From positions 4,169,635 to 4,233,634 of the forward strand of contig CP139021.1 of assembly GCA_034044135.1 (NCBI GenBank): DNA of 64,000 nucleotides. Reading direction: 5' to 3'. The notes beneath the pieces were generated by a model, which saw nothing but the letters and a program-made list of their open reading frames with translations, ran no database searches and was not told where the DNA came from. Positions within the stretch are counted from its first letter, which is position 1. Each line of letters begins with the position of its first letter. Below are positions 18,256-28,351 of the stretch, piece by piece. The position numbers were made by a program, and so were the translations under genes. The DNA comes from Flammeovirgaceae bacterium SG7u.111. Its GTDB lineage: Bacteria; Bacteroidota; Bacteroidia; Cytophagales; Flammeovirgaceae.

Positions 18256-20364
18256 TTGATAACGAAAAGTAACAAATACCTGATTTCGATCTTATTGGCA
18301 TTTCTTAGCGGCCTCGGCCCTATACTGGCACAAGCACAGGACGAACAAGCAGAGCTAGAAAAAAAACAACCTGCTGATACCCTTACCTCAAAATGGGGCT
18401 GGGGTGGCGGGTTCGGGTTCTCTAGCTCGACACCGTCCTCCCTTGCCCTGTCGCCCTCGCTCGAATATGCCCCTGCCAAGGCGGTCAGGCTTGGCGCCGG
18501 CATCTTGGCCGGCTACAAGCAGGGAGGCAATGAGGCACCCTCCACTTGGGACATTGGCGGCAGGCTCTATGGCGACCTCTTGTTCCACAAAAACCTGCCA
18601 TGGCTGCAAGTCGGGTACAAGGCATCTCTACAGCCCGACAGCCTAGGGAAAAAAGACTGGATACATTCTGGCACCCTGGGCATCGGCTATTCCATGGAGA
18701 TGCAAAAAGGAAAGCAGTTCAGGCTATTACTCTCAAGGGATTTCTTTTCTGATAAAGAAACAGATAAGTTAACCTTGGGGGATTGGAACTTCGGTGTCTC
18801 CCTTGCAGGGGGGCTAGGAAGAAAGCAAGGTGGGGGAAAACCGTTCTCTTCCTTTTTGCCTTCCCTAAAGCCCAATTTCCAGAAAAGGGACACCGCAAAG
18901 GATACGAGATCATTCAAGGAAAGGATCATTTTCGGGGGGGATTTCTCCCTCAGCCCAGACAAAGAGAACAGTTCGATGAGGCTCTCGCCCATGGTCGGCT
19001 ATGAGCCCAACAAGTTCTCTAGTTTTGGCATCGGGGCGACCCTTTCGCACATGGCAAGCAAGGAAAAGGACGATGAGAGCCTAAAAGAAGAAATAAACTA
19101 TGGCTACAGGATATTCGGCAGGATATCGCCAGTAAGCTGGCTGCCCTATGCACAAGCAGAGTTGGAGGGCATGTCAAACACCGATAGCCTCGAAAACAAG
19201 GACTTTGGCCATACTTGGCTGCTAGGCGGGGGATATAAGTTCTCTATCGGGGCACTCACCTCGCTAAACGCCTCCGTCCTCAGGGATATGGGTACGGCAC
19301 CAGGCGAAAGCCCATGGGTATTTAGGATGGGCATCGAAGCAAGTCTTGGAAACCCGGGAGGACAAGAGGGCTGGATCGATGGGATGAAGGAAAAGCCTTT
19401 CACCCCGGGGATGATGATGGTCGCCCCGATCCTCAAAAAACTGGGGCTGGAGGGAAATTTCAGCATTATCCCCGGCGACCCGGCAAGGGTAGATATCTCC
19501 CCGATCTTCAATATCAAGCTTGACAGTATGTTCACCTTGGGCATAGGGCCAAGCGTACAAATGAGCCAAGATATGTTCGAAAAAGAGTGGGACTTCTCTA
19601 AACTGGACTACGGAGGCAGGGTATACGCACGCTTCCAGCCCAAGAAAAAAGCACCTTATGTACAATTGGAATACGAGGGCATCGGGGCGCTCGACTCCCT
19701 CGAAAAAAGGAAGCTCCTCTCATCTGTTTTGTTCGGTGCGGGATATTCCGCCAAGCTGCCCCTTGTGGGGAACATCAGCCTGACGGTGCTCAGGGACTTG
19801 ACCTACAGCGGGCCGACAAAGACACATGGAAACCCTTGGGTATTCCGGATGGGGCTGGGCAAAAAACTGCCCTTCGAGGACAAACCGATACCGGGGACGA
19901 GAGCTCCAATACCGGTCAAAGATGGGTTCGACCTATACGATCTGGAGGGAAACCTCGGACTCTCTCTCGGGGAACTTATGCAAGTTGACCTCTCACCGGC
20001 CTTCTCTTACAACATAAAAAAATGGTGGAACGCGGCGACAGGTCCGGTCTTCCGCTATGCCAAGGACAACAGCTCGGGAAGGGACGAGGCCATATACGGG
20101 GCAAGGGCATTCACGAGGGTATTGCCCAAGTACGCGCTGCCCCACCTTCACTTCGAGGGGGAGGCGCTCAACTCGGGGCTGGACACGAACGGGAAACCCG
20201 TGGACAGGCAGTGGCATATGGCGCTCCTGTTGGGGGGCGGGCTCAATTTCCCCATCGGCGACAAGGCGGCCATCAACATCACTGCCCTGAGGAAGCTTGG
20301 ATGGGACGGACCTACCCCCATCCATAGGGAAAAATGGGACATCAGGATGGGGCTGAAAATTTAG
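18256..20364 (+). CDS. large beta-rich secreted protein made of four tandem repeats
   Basis: 702 residues from a TTG start; no ATG precedes the hydrophobic signal sequence SILLAFLSGLGPILAQAQ (about 11-28), so TTG is preferred. The mature protein contains four diverged copies of one unit starting near residues 46, 225, 394 and 561. Each opens with a G-F/L-S strand and L/D-SP, then an E/Y-rich strand pair, and ends with a pattern like LRD followed by PWVFRMG (copies 2 and 3) or KWDIRMG (copy 4). The alternating pattern resembles outer membrane beta-barrel strands. The gene is GC-rich compared with its neighbours. It lies between the fibre-like genes and the RHS genes with gaps of about 40 bases. 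Function is unknown; an export or anchoring barrel for its neighbours is a guess. Confidence 0.65.
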   Translation: MITKSNKYLISILLAFLSGLGPILAQAQDEQAELEKKQPADTLTSKWGWGGGFGFSSSTPSSLALSPSLEYAPAKAVRLGAGILAGYKQGGNEAPSTWDIGGRLYGDLLFHKNLPWLQVGYKASLQPDSLGKKDWIHSGTLGIGYSMEMQKGKQFRLLLSRDFFSDKETDKLTLGDWNFGVSLAGGLGRKQGGGKPFSSFLPSLKPNFQKRDTAKDTRSFKERIIFGGDFSLSPDKENSSMRLSPMVGYEPNKFSSFGIGATLSHMASKEKDDESLKEEINYGYRIFGRISPVSWLPYAQAELEGMSNTDSLENKDFGHTWLLGGGYKFSIGALTSLNASVLRDMGTAPGESPWVFRMGIEASLGNPGGQEGWIDGMKEKPFTPGMMMVAPILKKLGLEGNFSIIPGDPARVDISPIFNIKLDSMFTLGIGPSVQMSQDMFEKEWDFSKLDYGGRVYARFQPKKKAPYVQLEYEGIGALDSLEKRKLLSSVLFGAGYSAKLPLVGNISLTVLRDLTYSGPTKTHGNPWVFRMGLGKKLPFEDKPIPGTRAPIPVKDGFDLYDLEGNLGLSLGELMQVDLSPAFSYNIKKWWNAATGPVFRYAKDNSSGRDEAIYGARAFTRVLPKYALPHLHFEGEALNSGLDTNGKPVDRQWHMALLLGGGLNFPIGDKAAINITALRKLGWDGPTPIHREKWDIRMGLKI

Positions 20365-20405
20365 AAAAACACACAAGAACATTCAAATAAGTAACTAATA
20401 AAACA

Positions 20406-23400
20406 ATGAGACAAAAATCGGTTATCGTATTTTTCTTACTTTTCTGTTCATTCTTGACTGTTGAGGTAAGAGGGCAAGAGTTGCCCTTACAGACACAAGT
20501 TATTCCTCCTTCTCCCGAGGCAGCGGCTTTGGGAAAGTACGGAAACCATCCTATAAGTTATTTTACTGGCAATCCATCAATCTCAATACCTATCTACGAG
20601 ATCAAAGGGAAAGAAATATCCCTACCTATCTCTTTGAGCTATCATGCCTCGGGGATAAAAGTGGAGGAAGTCGCCTCTTGGGTAGGACTAGGCTGGACAT
20701 TAAATGCAGGAGGAGTAATCACTAGAACAGTAATCAACCTTCCTGACGATGGGGCCTATGACTGGTCTGGAGATGGCGAGCCTACATGCATAAGCTCAAC
20801 AGCCGATGGTGAATACAAAAACTATTTTAAAGCATATAGCGATATCAAGAAATTTCATAAGGGTAGTCCTGAAAGCGGTGGAGTCGTAGTAGGAGGATTT
20901 GAAAGCTATCAAGCATATCTTAATTTTCAAGAGCAAATCATGGATAGGAACGTCGAAGCCCAACCTGACCTTTACTTCTATAATTTTAATGGAAAATCGG
21001 GTAAACTCATTATGGACGGACACGGAACCGTCAAATCCCAACCATATCGCCCATTTAAGATCAGACCAGGGATAGGTCCATCTAAAGATTGCAATGGTTG
21101 GACTATCACCACCGAGGACGGGACTGTCTATGAGTTTAAGGAAAAAGAGCTGATGAGGGTAGAGGCCGACGACTATTCATCAGGCAACAATCCAAATACA
21201 CGATACTATTCTGCCTGGTACTTGACCAAGATTATCTCACCGTCTAGTGCGGATGTGATAGAGTTCAAATACAAATCCACAGAGCTTATCGAAGACATAC
21301 CTACCCATCAATACCAAGAGACCTTCAAAGATCACATAAACACTCCTAATGCAGGAATCGAAAACTACAATTCGACGTGTATTAACCCTCCGAGGCAACT
21401 AAGGAGCTACAATACCACGCAAACCTTTACGAAGTATAAGTTCCTATCAGAGATTACTACAAATAGGGGAATAAAAATAATTTTTGACTCTACCAAAGAC
21501 CGAAAAGACAATCCAGGGACTTTTAAACTAGATGAAATCAGGATATACCAGACTATCAATGCTTCTGAGACTTTAGTAAAAAGAGCTGTATTAAACACCT
21601 CTTATTTTGGAAATACCAGTACTCGGTTGGCAAAATACGAAAGTAGGCTCAGACTTGACGGGGTCGATATTTATGGCTCCGGGAATTCCAAACAGCCTTA
21701 TGGGTTTACCTATAAAACAACATCTATCCCTTCAAGGCAATCCCTTTCCCAAGATTACTTTGGATACTACAATGGAGAAAGTAATAATACTTTAGTCCCT
21801 GCGATGAAAATAGGAGATAAATCTTTGAGCGGGGCAAATAGACGCATAGATCAGAGTAATTCACAAGTAGGAATGCTGACCACGGTAACCTATCCTACGG
21901 GGGGATATACACAATATGAATACGAATCGAACAAGAATCAGGTAGTTACAGGGTTTCAGGAAAGACTAACAGGTTCTGAAGATATTACTGTATGTGGTGA
22001 AGAGGTTTCTCCTCGTAGCGATGTGCTTCCGAATTTGATCGGTGATACGGGATATGATCGGACAAAATACAAGGTATTTCGGTTTTCAGTCATCGGAAAC
22101 GAATCTAAAATAGAGCTGGACTTTAAAAGAAGTGCTTGCACAAGCCCTCCCATAAATGGCGGGGGATATGACTTTATAGGGATTTATAAAATAAACGATA
22201 AGCCTACTTTTTCCCAAACCTCCGCCATCACCGCTAAACAAGGCGATCTGGTCTATTCTAAAAGATATGAAGGTCCAAACAATTTTGACGAAATCATTAT
22301 TGACCCCAGCTTTATAGATGAAGGCACTTATGAATTAGTTGTGGCAAACTCTCTTGATGACATCGCCCTTACTGTCGAAGTAAGAACATATCACCATCTT
22401 CCAATAACTGACGAAGGAGAAATCACTGGAGGACTGAGGGTCGCAAGCATCACCGACCATCCAGTGGAAGGAGCACCAGTAAAAAGAGTATTTTCCTATA
22501 CCCGGTTAGTAACGATTAGTGTGCCGAAACTATATGAGGGTGGAGATATAAGGGAGTTTTGGGCTAAGCCACTTTATATTGACCAGACTATACAGGTGAG
22601 CTCTGCTGTAAAATATGGAGTAGATGTATTTTATGAAATTTCAAAATATTACCAAGATGCCTGTATGATAGCCCCGAACGGTGGACCTAATGGATTCGAT
22701 CGTCTTGAGGAATTTGGCTGCTCTTTCGCACATAGATATGCATCTAGCCGTTACCCTCTTTCTCCAGTCAATGGCAGTCCCGTTGGATACGGGCAGGTCA
22801 GTGAAAGCCTTGTTGATTCCGAAGGTAATAGTTTGGGAAAAACCGAATATTACTTCGAAACCTCTGGGGGAGGTTCCTCCAACCCATACAACGTTAAGGG
22901 TTCTTCTGACAAGAGAGGTAGGGTCATATGGACAAAAGTATATGATGCACAAGGCAATCTTAAGAAGGCTACACACATAGAATATGGTAGTTCGCAGCGG
23001 GTAATAGAGGCGAAGGGCATACATGTAAAACCGACAATGAACTCATATCATACTTCAATGGCACATATGCTCGTGCCAGAGGGCACTGGCGAAACTCTAA
23101 AATGGCAATGTATTGGGGAAGACGGGACTATAACTAGTTACCGGGATCTCCATGCAAATGAATATTTCAATGATGCTTTGTGGATGAATTACCAAGTAAA
23201 AACAACTACGTATGATTATTTAGAAAGAAGCCAAGAACCTGTCACCACTATCGAGGAAATGCATCATGATAATGCTGCCCATGGATTTCCAACAAGAATA
23301 TTCAGGATAGGAAGTGATGGTAAGAAAACTTTGACGGTAACCCGATATACCACTGACCTAACAGTGAACTCACCTTCGTTTATTGATAGGCTCGCCACAA

Positions 23401-24068
23401 AAAACATGCTTTCTATACCGATAGACCAGCGTCAATACATAGAAAACGATGATAAAACAGCCTATAAATTGCTTGGTGGAAGTATACAGGAGTATTCAAA
23501 TATTAATAAACTGAACCAAGTCTACAGGCTTGAAAGCTCATCTACAACAGAGGTTGCTCCAGCAGAAGTGTTGTTGAATGAATACAACGTGCCAAGCAAT
23601 TTTAAGCCACAAATCGAAAAAATCGTATACGATAGGCACAATATAATAGAGTTCCAAGATAGAACAACCCCCAGGGTTGCATATGTTTGGGGCTATGGGA
23701 GTACTTATCCCGTCGCCAAAGTAGTCCTCGGTAAGTGGGTAGATAAAACAGATACGTTTATAATCATCACAAATGCTATCAAAAACGCAATAGAATCCTA
23801 TCAATTCAGCAACAGTGATAGCAAAGCAGACATAGATTCGGACTTGGCATTCTTAAAAACACAGCTACAGAGCTACATTAACAGCGCTGACTATATGGTA
23901 ACGCTATACACCTACAAACCTTTGGTGGGCATGACCTCCCAAACAGACCAAAACGGAATAACAACCTATTACCACTACGACGAGTTCGGGAGGCTGGAAT
24001 ACGTGGAAGACCACGAGGGCAATATCCTGCAGTCCAACGAATACCACTACTCAACGGACGGCCAATAA
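20406..24068 (+). CDS. RHS/SpvB-like secreted YD-repeat protein
   Basis: 1220 residues with a signal peptide ending about residue 23 (VEVRGQE). The N-terminal part has PSPEAAALGKYGNHPISYFTG, then SISIPIYEIKGKEISLPISL and GLGWTLNAGGVITR (about 30-115). This is the entry domain seen in Bacteroidota RHS-type proteins and related to SpvB/TcaC N-termini. A long strand-rich middle follows. The end carries YD-type repeats such as TYYHYDEFGRLEYVEDHEGN. RHS proteins form hollow shells that hold a toxin, and here the core and toxin are in the next gene, 32 bases downstream. Together they would be a two-gene RHS system. The body is AT-richer than the following gene, but the last about 100 bases already share its high GC. 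Confidence 0.8.
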   Translation: MRQKSVIVFFLLFCSFLTVEVRGQELPLQTQVIPPSPEAAALGKYGNHPISYFTGNPSISIPIYEIKGKEISLPISLSYHASGIKVEEVASWVGLGWTLNAGGVITRTVINLPDDGAYDWSGDGEPTCISSTADGEYKNYFKAYSDIKKFHKGSPESGGVVVGGFESYQAYLNFQEQIMDRNVEAQPDLYFYNFNGKSGKLIMDGHGTVKSQPYRPFKIRPGIGPSKDCNGWTITTEDGTVYEFKEKELMRVEADDYSSGNNPNTRYYSAWYLTKIISPSSADVIEFKYKSTELIEDIPTHQYQETFKDHINTPNAGIENYNSTCINPPRQLRSYNTTQTFTKYKFLSEITTNRGIKIIFDSTKDRKDNPGTFKLDEIRIYQTINASETLVKRAVLNTSYFGNTSTRLAKYESRLRLDGVDIYGSGNSKQPYGFTYKTTSIPSRQSLSQDYFGYYNGESNNTLVPAMKIGDKSLSGANRRIDQSNSQVGMLTTVTYPTGGYTQYEYESNKNQVVTGFQERLTGSEDITVCGEEVSPRSDVLPNLIGDTGYDRTKYKVFRFSVIGNESKIELDFKRSACTSPPINGGGYDFIGIYKINDKPTFSQTSAITAKQGDLVYSKRYEGPNNFDEIIIDPSFIDEGTYELVVANSLDDIALTVEVRTYHHLPITDEGEITGGLRVASITDHPVEGAPVKRVFSYTRLVTISVPKLYEGGDIREFWAKPLYIDQTIQVSSAVKYGVDVFYEISKYYQDACMIAPNGGPNGFDRLEEFGCSFAHRYASSRYPLSPVNGSPVGYGQVSESLVDSEGNSLGKTEYYFETSGGGSSNPYNVKGSSDKRGRVIWTKVYDAQGNLKKATHIEYGSSQRVIEAKGIHVKPTMNSYHTSMAHMLVPEGTGETLKWQCIGEDGTITSYRDLHANEYFNDALWMNYQVKTTTYDYLERSQEPVTTIEEMHHDNAAHGFPTRIFRIGSDGKKTLTVTRYTTDLTVNSPSFIDRLATKNMLSIPIDQRQYIENDDKTAYKLLGGSIQEYSNINKLNQVYRLESSSTTEVAPAEVLLNEYNVPSNFKPQIEKIVYDRHNIIEFQDRTTPRVAYVWGYGSTYPVAKVVLGKWVDKTDTFIIITNAIKNAIESYQFSNSDSKADIDSDLAFLKTQLQSYINSADYMVTLYTYKPLVGMTSQTDQNGITTYYHYDEFGRLEYVEDHEGNILQSNEYHYSTDGQ

Positions 24069-24100
24069 TTTTTTTAGACCAAGCTACAAAACAAAAGACC

Positions 24101-27100
24101 ATGAGACTAAAGATATATAGCCTATTCTTGCTGGCCCTCGGCTGGCTGGCGGCCCGGGACGCACAGGCCCAAACGGACAAGAACTACGTACGCACACACG
24201 TCTATAAGAAAGTAAACCTGTCTAGTGACCCGAACGGGCTATCGAAGGATCAGGTACAGACCAGCACCCAATACCTGGACGGGCTGGGCAGGCCTATCCA
24301 GAACGTGGTAAAAAAAGGGTCTCCCGAAGGCCTGGATATTGTCATCCCCATCGTATACGACCAGTTCGGGAGGGAGGCAAACTCCTACCTGCCCTATGTT
24401 TCGGGCACAGGCAGCGACGGTAGCTTCAAAACGGGCGCAGTATCGGCACAGCAGGCTTTTTATGGAGGCCTGTTCACAGGAGAGGGGACTTCTGCCTTCA
24501 CCACACGGAGCTTCGAGGCCTCGCCGCTCAACCGGGTGCTGGACGAGACCGGGCCGGGCAAGAACTGGCACGACAACGACAAAAAGGTAAGCTACCTGCA
24601 AAAGACCAACCTCAAGACGGACGGCATCAGGATCTGGACGGTAGGCACGGCTGCCGGCGCCACGCCCTCCACAAGCGATACCTACGAAGACGGCGAGCTG
24701 TACGTCACAGAAATGACCGACGAGGAGGGGCATATATCTCGGGAATACACCGACAAACAGGGCAAGGTAGTCCTGAAAGAGGTACAGGATGGAAACGGCT
24801 TCCTGAAGACCTACTATGTCTACGACGATTATGGCAACCTGCGCTACGTGCTGCCCCCCAAAGCTATCGAAAAAATGGGAAGCTCCTACAGCGGCCACGC
24901 CAGCTTCGCCACCATCTTGGACAAGCTATGCTTCAAATATACCTATGATGCCCGCAACCGGATGGTAGCCAAGCGGGTGCCGGGCACAAACGGCGAAACC
25001 TACATGGTGTACGACAAACTGGACAGGCTGGTGCTCACCCAAGACGCAGCGCAGCGCACAAGGAACGAATGGCTCTTCACCAAGTACGACAAGTTTAGCC
25101 GCCCCGTACTGACAGGTATCTATACGGCCAGCTCTGGTATAGACGTATATACATCGATGGACGCGGTAGACCCTTCCAAGTACGCAGTAGGAACGGTAGA
25201 ATCAGACGAGGGCTTGCTGCAAGGGGAAGACATCGTGAGCGAGCGGCACGAAGGCCACCATACCTACCGTGCCACCAATAGTATCACCCTGCTCCCGGGC
25301 TTCAAGGTGGACGCGGCCGAACAGGCGTTTTTGGCAGAGATCGCTTCGTCCGTAGCCACGGAGGACCGGCAGCACGGCTATGCCGTACAGGCAGGTGACT
25401 TCCCTGCCGCCGCAGACCTCTACGTGCTCACCGCCAGCTACTACGACGATTATGACCTAGACAACGATGACACACGCGACGAGGCGTATGCAAACGTGGG
25501 GGATGCGGGCTTCATGCCAGAGCAAGCAGTGACCTATGACGTGAAGGGGCTGCTGACCGCCACCAAGGTGAGGCAGCTGGGCGACGGGGACAACGGCTTC
25601 CTGAAGACCGTGACCTTCTACGACCAAAAAGGGAGGATGGTGCAGTCCCAAGGGCAGAACCACAACGGGGGGACGGACATAGTGACCAACCAATACGATT
25701 TTGTGGGAAAAGTGACCCATACCCATACGAGGCACTCCAACCCCAAGGCCGACAAAAAGGAAACGGTGGTGAAGAACTGGTTCGATTACGACCATGCCGA
25801 TAGGCTGCTAGAAGTAAAACAGGCGTTCGACCTGCAGACGGAAACAGGGGCAGAGGTACTGGCGTCGAACACCTACAACGCCCTCGGGCAGCTGGAGGAA
25901 AAGGCGCTTAGCAAGGACGGGGCACAGTCGCTACAGGCCATAGACTACCGATACAACATCCGGGGGTGGCTCACCAAGATCAACGACCTGAACAACGTAA
26001 GTGAGGACCAGCTCTTCGCCATGGAACTCCAATATGAAAACGCAGGGGCAAACGCATATTACAATGGCAACATAGGAAGGGCGATCTGGAAGACGAACCT
26101 CGACAAGGTACAGCGCCAGTACAGCTACGACTACGACGACCTCAACAGGCTCACCGATGCAGACTACTCGGCGACGGGCAGGGCCTACGAGAACTTTGAC
26201 GTAGAGGACATCTCCTACGACCCCAACGGCAATATAGAGGGGCTCAAAAGGTACGGGCTGACCGACCTTGGCAATACCCAGCACACCTATGGTCTGGTAG
26301 ACAACCTTAGCTATAAATACGAATCGGGCGAGACCAGCAATAGGCTCACGGCGGTTACGGACAACGCCGGGCTGGCGGGGGATGCCCTCCTCGCCGACTT
26401 CAAGGACGGAAAGACGAACAACCAAAAAGCTACCTCTGGTGAATACGGTTACGATGCCAACGGCAACCTGACTTCTGACAAGAACAAGGGGATCGCCGAT
26501 ATCGACTATAACCACCTCAACCTGCCAGAGCTGATCGACTTTGGCTCGGGCAACAAGATAGCCTACCGCTATGACGCAGCTGGAATTAAACTCCAGAAGA
26601 AAGTGTACGAAGGAGGTGTTTTAGCGAAGACAACCGATTACTTGGGCGGCTTCCATTACGAAGAGGATACCTTGCGCTTTGTGCACACCACCGAGGGAAG
26701 GGCGCTCTGGAAGACGGAGCACGACGGCCTCGACGACTTTGTGTACGAATACCACTACAAGGACCACCTGGGCAACCTGCGGATGAGCGTGCGGGAGGGG
26801 GACGAGGATGCGGTGTACGAGGCAACCTCAGAGCTTGCCATGCAGGACTACGAGGAGGAACAACTAGGCTTCGAGAATATCAAGCTCACCCAGGACATGG
26901 AACGGGCGAAGAACGGCCAGGTCTCCGCGCTGGTGATGAACGCCACGGGGTATGAGCTGCCCGTAGGCCCTTTCAAGCAGTTTGAGGTAGGGAAAGACGA
27001 TGCAATAGACGCCCGCGTGTTCGTGAGCTACGACAACGGGCAAAGCGGCACGCAGTCCTCCATGCCCGCCGGGATGCTGATGCAGAACACCTTTGCGCCA

Positions 27101-28351
27101 GAAGGCGGCGGAAGCCCCATAAGCTTGGGCTTCGGGGCGAAATCCCTTGGCGACAACCCCACCGCGAACGAGCCGGCGGCCTACCTCGCCATAGAGCTGT
27201 ACAACCACGACGGTGAACTGGTAAACAGCCAGGTCCGCTGGGTAAGCGGCATGGGCGGCGGGGGTTGGTACTCCCTCGATACCTACCCCGACCTAAAGGT
27301 GGAACAGGACGGCTATGCAAAGGTATATGTGGCCAACGAGAGTGCGGCAAAGGTATGGTTCGACGATTTGCAGATCACCCACAAAAAGGCTATCATAGCA
27401 CAGGAGAACCACTACTACCCCTTCGGCATGAACATGGCAGGGATAGAAAGGCAGGGAATCCCCGACCACAAGTTCCAGTACAACGGCAAGGAGAAACAGG
27501 AAGAGTTTGGGCTGCATTGGGCGGATTATGGATGGAGGAACTATGACAGTCAGCTCGGAAGATGGCATGGTATAGATAATCTAGCAGAAAAGTATATGTC
27601 ATTTTCACCTTACCACTACACTGGTAATAACTCAATATCTCAAATTGATTATGACGGTCAGGATTATGGTATTTATTTTGACCATGAAAACAACACAATA
27701 ACAATTAGAGCTAATTACTATACTGCTTCAGAAGATATACAATCAGCTAATAATGCAACCTCTTTTTGGAATAATCAGAGTGGTAATTTTACTTATACAT
27801 TAGGAGAAGGCGAAGATTCAAAAATTTATACAGTAAATTTTGAATTAAGTGTCACTGAAGTCAAAGTAAAAAAAGGCGGTGTAAAAGATGGGGTTCTTAA
27901 TAATGCATTAAAAAAGGATAAATCTGGAGAAGGCAATATATATCAAGTTTCAGATGATGTTCATTTCAAGGATAATACGAATGGAACTACACAATTCGGA
28001 ACTAACGTGTTTATTAGAGATTCTAAAAAAATGACAGGTACTGGAAGTCATGAGATAGGACATACTTTAGGTCTAACTCATAAAAACAAGGGTATTATGA
28101 CAGCTTCATCAACTGATAACGGCAGAAGCAATGATGTCATTTCTTTAGATATTGCTCAGATGATTAAATATGCTTCGAAAGGAAAACAAAATAGTTCTGC
28201 AGGTATTGGCACATTACATCAAAGGTTTAAAGTTGTTGGAAATGCCGCACCAGATACTTTTAAACATTCATCAGGTTATAAAATAATAGATGACAGGGCA
28301 AGAAATAAAAAAAGAAAAATTATAAGTTTATGGAAAGGAAAAGTAAATTAA
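24101..28351 (+). CDS. DUF6443/RHS-core polymorphic toxin with metzincin-type C-terminal protease
   Basis: 1416 residues. A signal peptide ends about residue 24 (RDAQAQ). A DUF6443-type N-terminus follows (NYVRTHVYKKV, QYLDGLGRPIQNVVKKG), then many YD repeats (YDYDDLNRLTDADYS, GYDANGNLTSD). The RHS-associated core ends at DSQLGRWHGID (about 1149-1159). Residues about 1186-1416 form a separate AT-rich tip carrying HEIGHTLGLTH at 1317-1327, an exact HExxHxxGxxH zinc site, with a possible Met-turn Met1333 in KGIM. This fits a matrixin-like metzincin protease as effector. RHS proteins of this build are contact or secreted toxins. The stop overlaps the next gene by 22 bases. The target and export route are unknown. 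Confidence 0.85.
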   Translation: MRLKIYSLFLLALGWLAARDAQAQTDKNYVRTHVYKKVNLSSDPNGLSKDQVQTSTQYLDGLGRPIQNVVKKGSPEGLDIVIPIVYDQFGREANSYLPYVSGTGSDGSFKTGAVSAQQAFYGGLFTGEGTSAFTTRSFEASPLNRVLDETGPGKNWHDNDKKVSYLQKTNLKTDGIRIWTVGTAAGATPSTSDTYEDGELYVTEMTDEEGHISREYTDKQGKVVLKEVQDGNGFLKTYYVYDDYGNLRYVLPPKAIEKMGSSYSGHASFATILDKLCFKYTYDARNRMVAKRVPGTNGETYMVYDKLDRLVLTQDAAQRTRNEWLFTKYDKFSRPVLTGIYTASSGIDVYTSMDAVDPSKYAVGTVESDEGLLQGEDIVSERHEGHHTYRATNSITLLPGFKVDAAEQAFLAEIASSVATEDRQHGYAVQAGDFPAAADLYVLTASYYDDYDLDNDDTRDEAYANVGDAGFMPEQAVTYDVKGLLTATKVRQLGDGDNGFLKTVTFYDQKGRMVQSQGQNHNGGTDIVTNQYDFVGKVTHTHTRHSNPKADKKETVVKNWFDYDHADRLLEVKQAFDLQTETGAEVLASNTYNALGQLEEKALSKDGAQSLQAIDYRYNIRGWLTKINDLNNVSEDQLFAMELQYENAGANAYYNGNIGRAIWKTNLDKVQRQYSYDYDDLNRLTDADYSATGRAYENFDVEDISYDPNGNIEGLKRYGLTDLGNTQHTYGLVDNLSYKYESGETSNRLTAVTDNAGLAGDALLADFKDGKTNNQKATSGEYGYDANGNLTSDKNKGIADIDYNHLNLPELIDFGSGNKIAYRYDAAGIKLQKKVYEGGVLAKTTDYLGGFHYEEDTLRFVHTTEGRALWKTEHDGLDDFVYEYHYKDHLGNLRMSVREGDEDAVYEATSELAMQDYEEEQLGFENIKLTQDMERAKNGQVSALVMNATGYELPVGPFKQFEVGKDDAIDARVFVSYDNGQSGTQSSMPAGMLMQNTFAPEGGGSPISLGFGAKSLGDNPTANEPAAYLAIELYNHDGELVNSQVRWVSGMGGGGWYSLDTYPDLKVEQDGYAKVYVANESAAKVWFDDLQITHKKAIIAQENHYYPFGMNMAGIERQGIPDHKFQYNGKEKQEEFGLHWADYGWRNYDSQLGRWHGIDNLAEKYMSFSPYHYTGNNSISQIDYDGQDYGIYFDHENNTITIRANYYTASEDIQSANNATSFWNNQSGNFTYTLGEGEDSKIYTVNFELSVTEVKVKKGGVKDGVLNNALKKDKSGEGNIYQVSDDVHFKDNTNGTTQFGTNVFIRDSKKMTGTGSHEIGHTLGLTHKNKGIMTASSTDNGRSNDVISLDIAQMIKYASKGKQNSSAGIGTLHQRFKVVGNAAPDTFKHSSGYKIIDDRARNKKRKIISLWKGKVN

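Noticed and set aside
24239-24898. Long minus-strand open frame of 219 codons inside the RHS core gene
   Set aside because: It lies fully opposite a well-supported GC-rich gene, has no recognisable product and is explained by high GC on the complementary strand. The same holds for the frames at 25931-26515 and 26973-27350.
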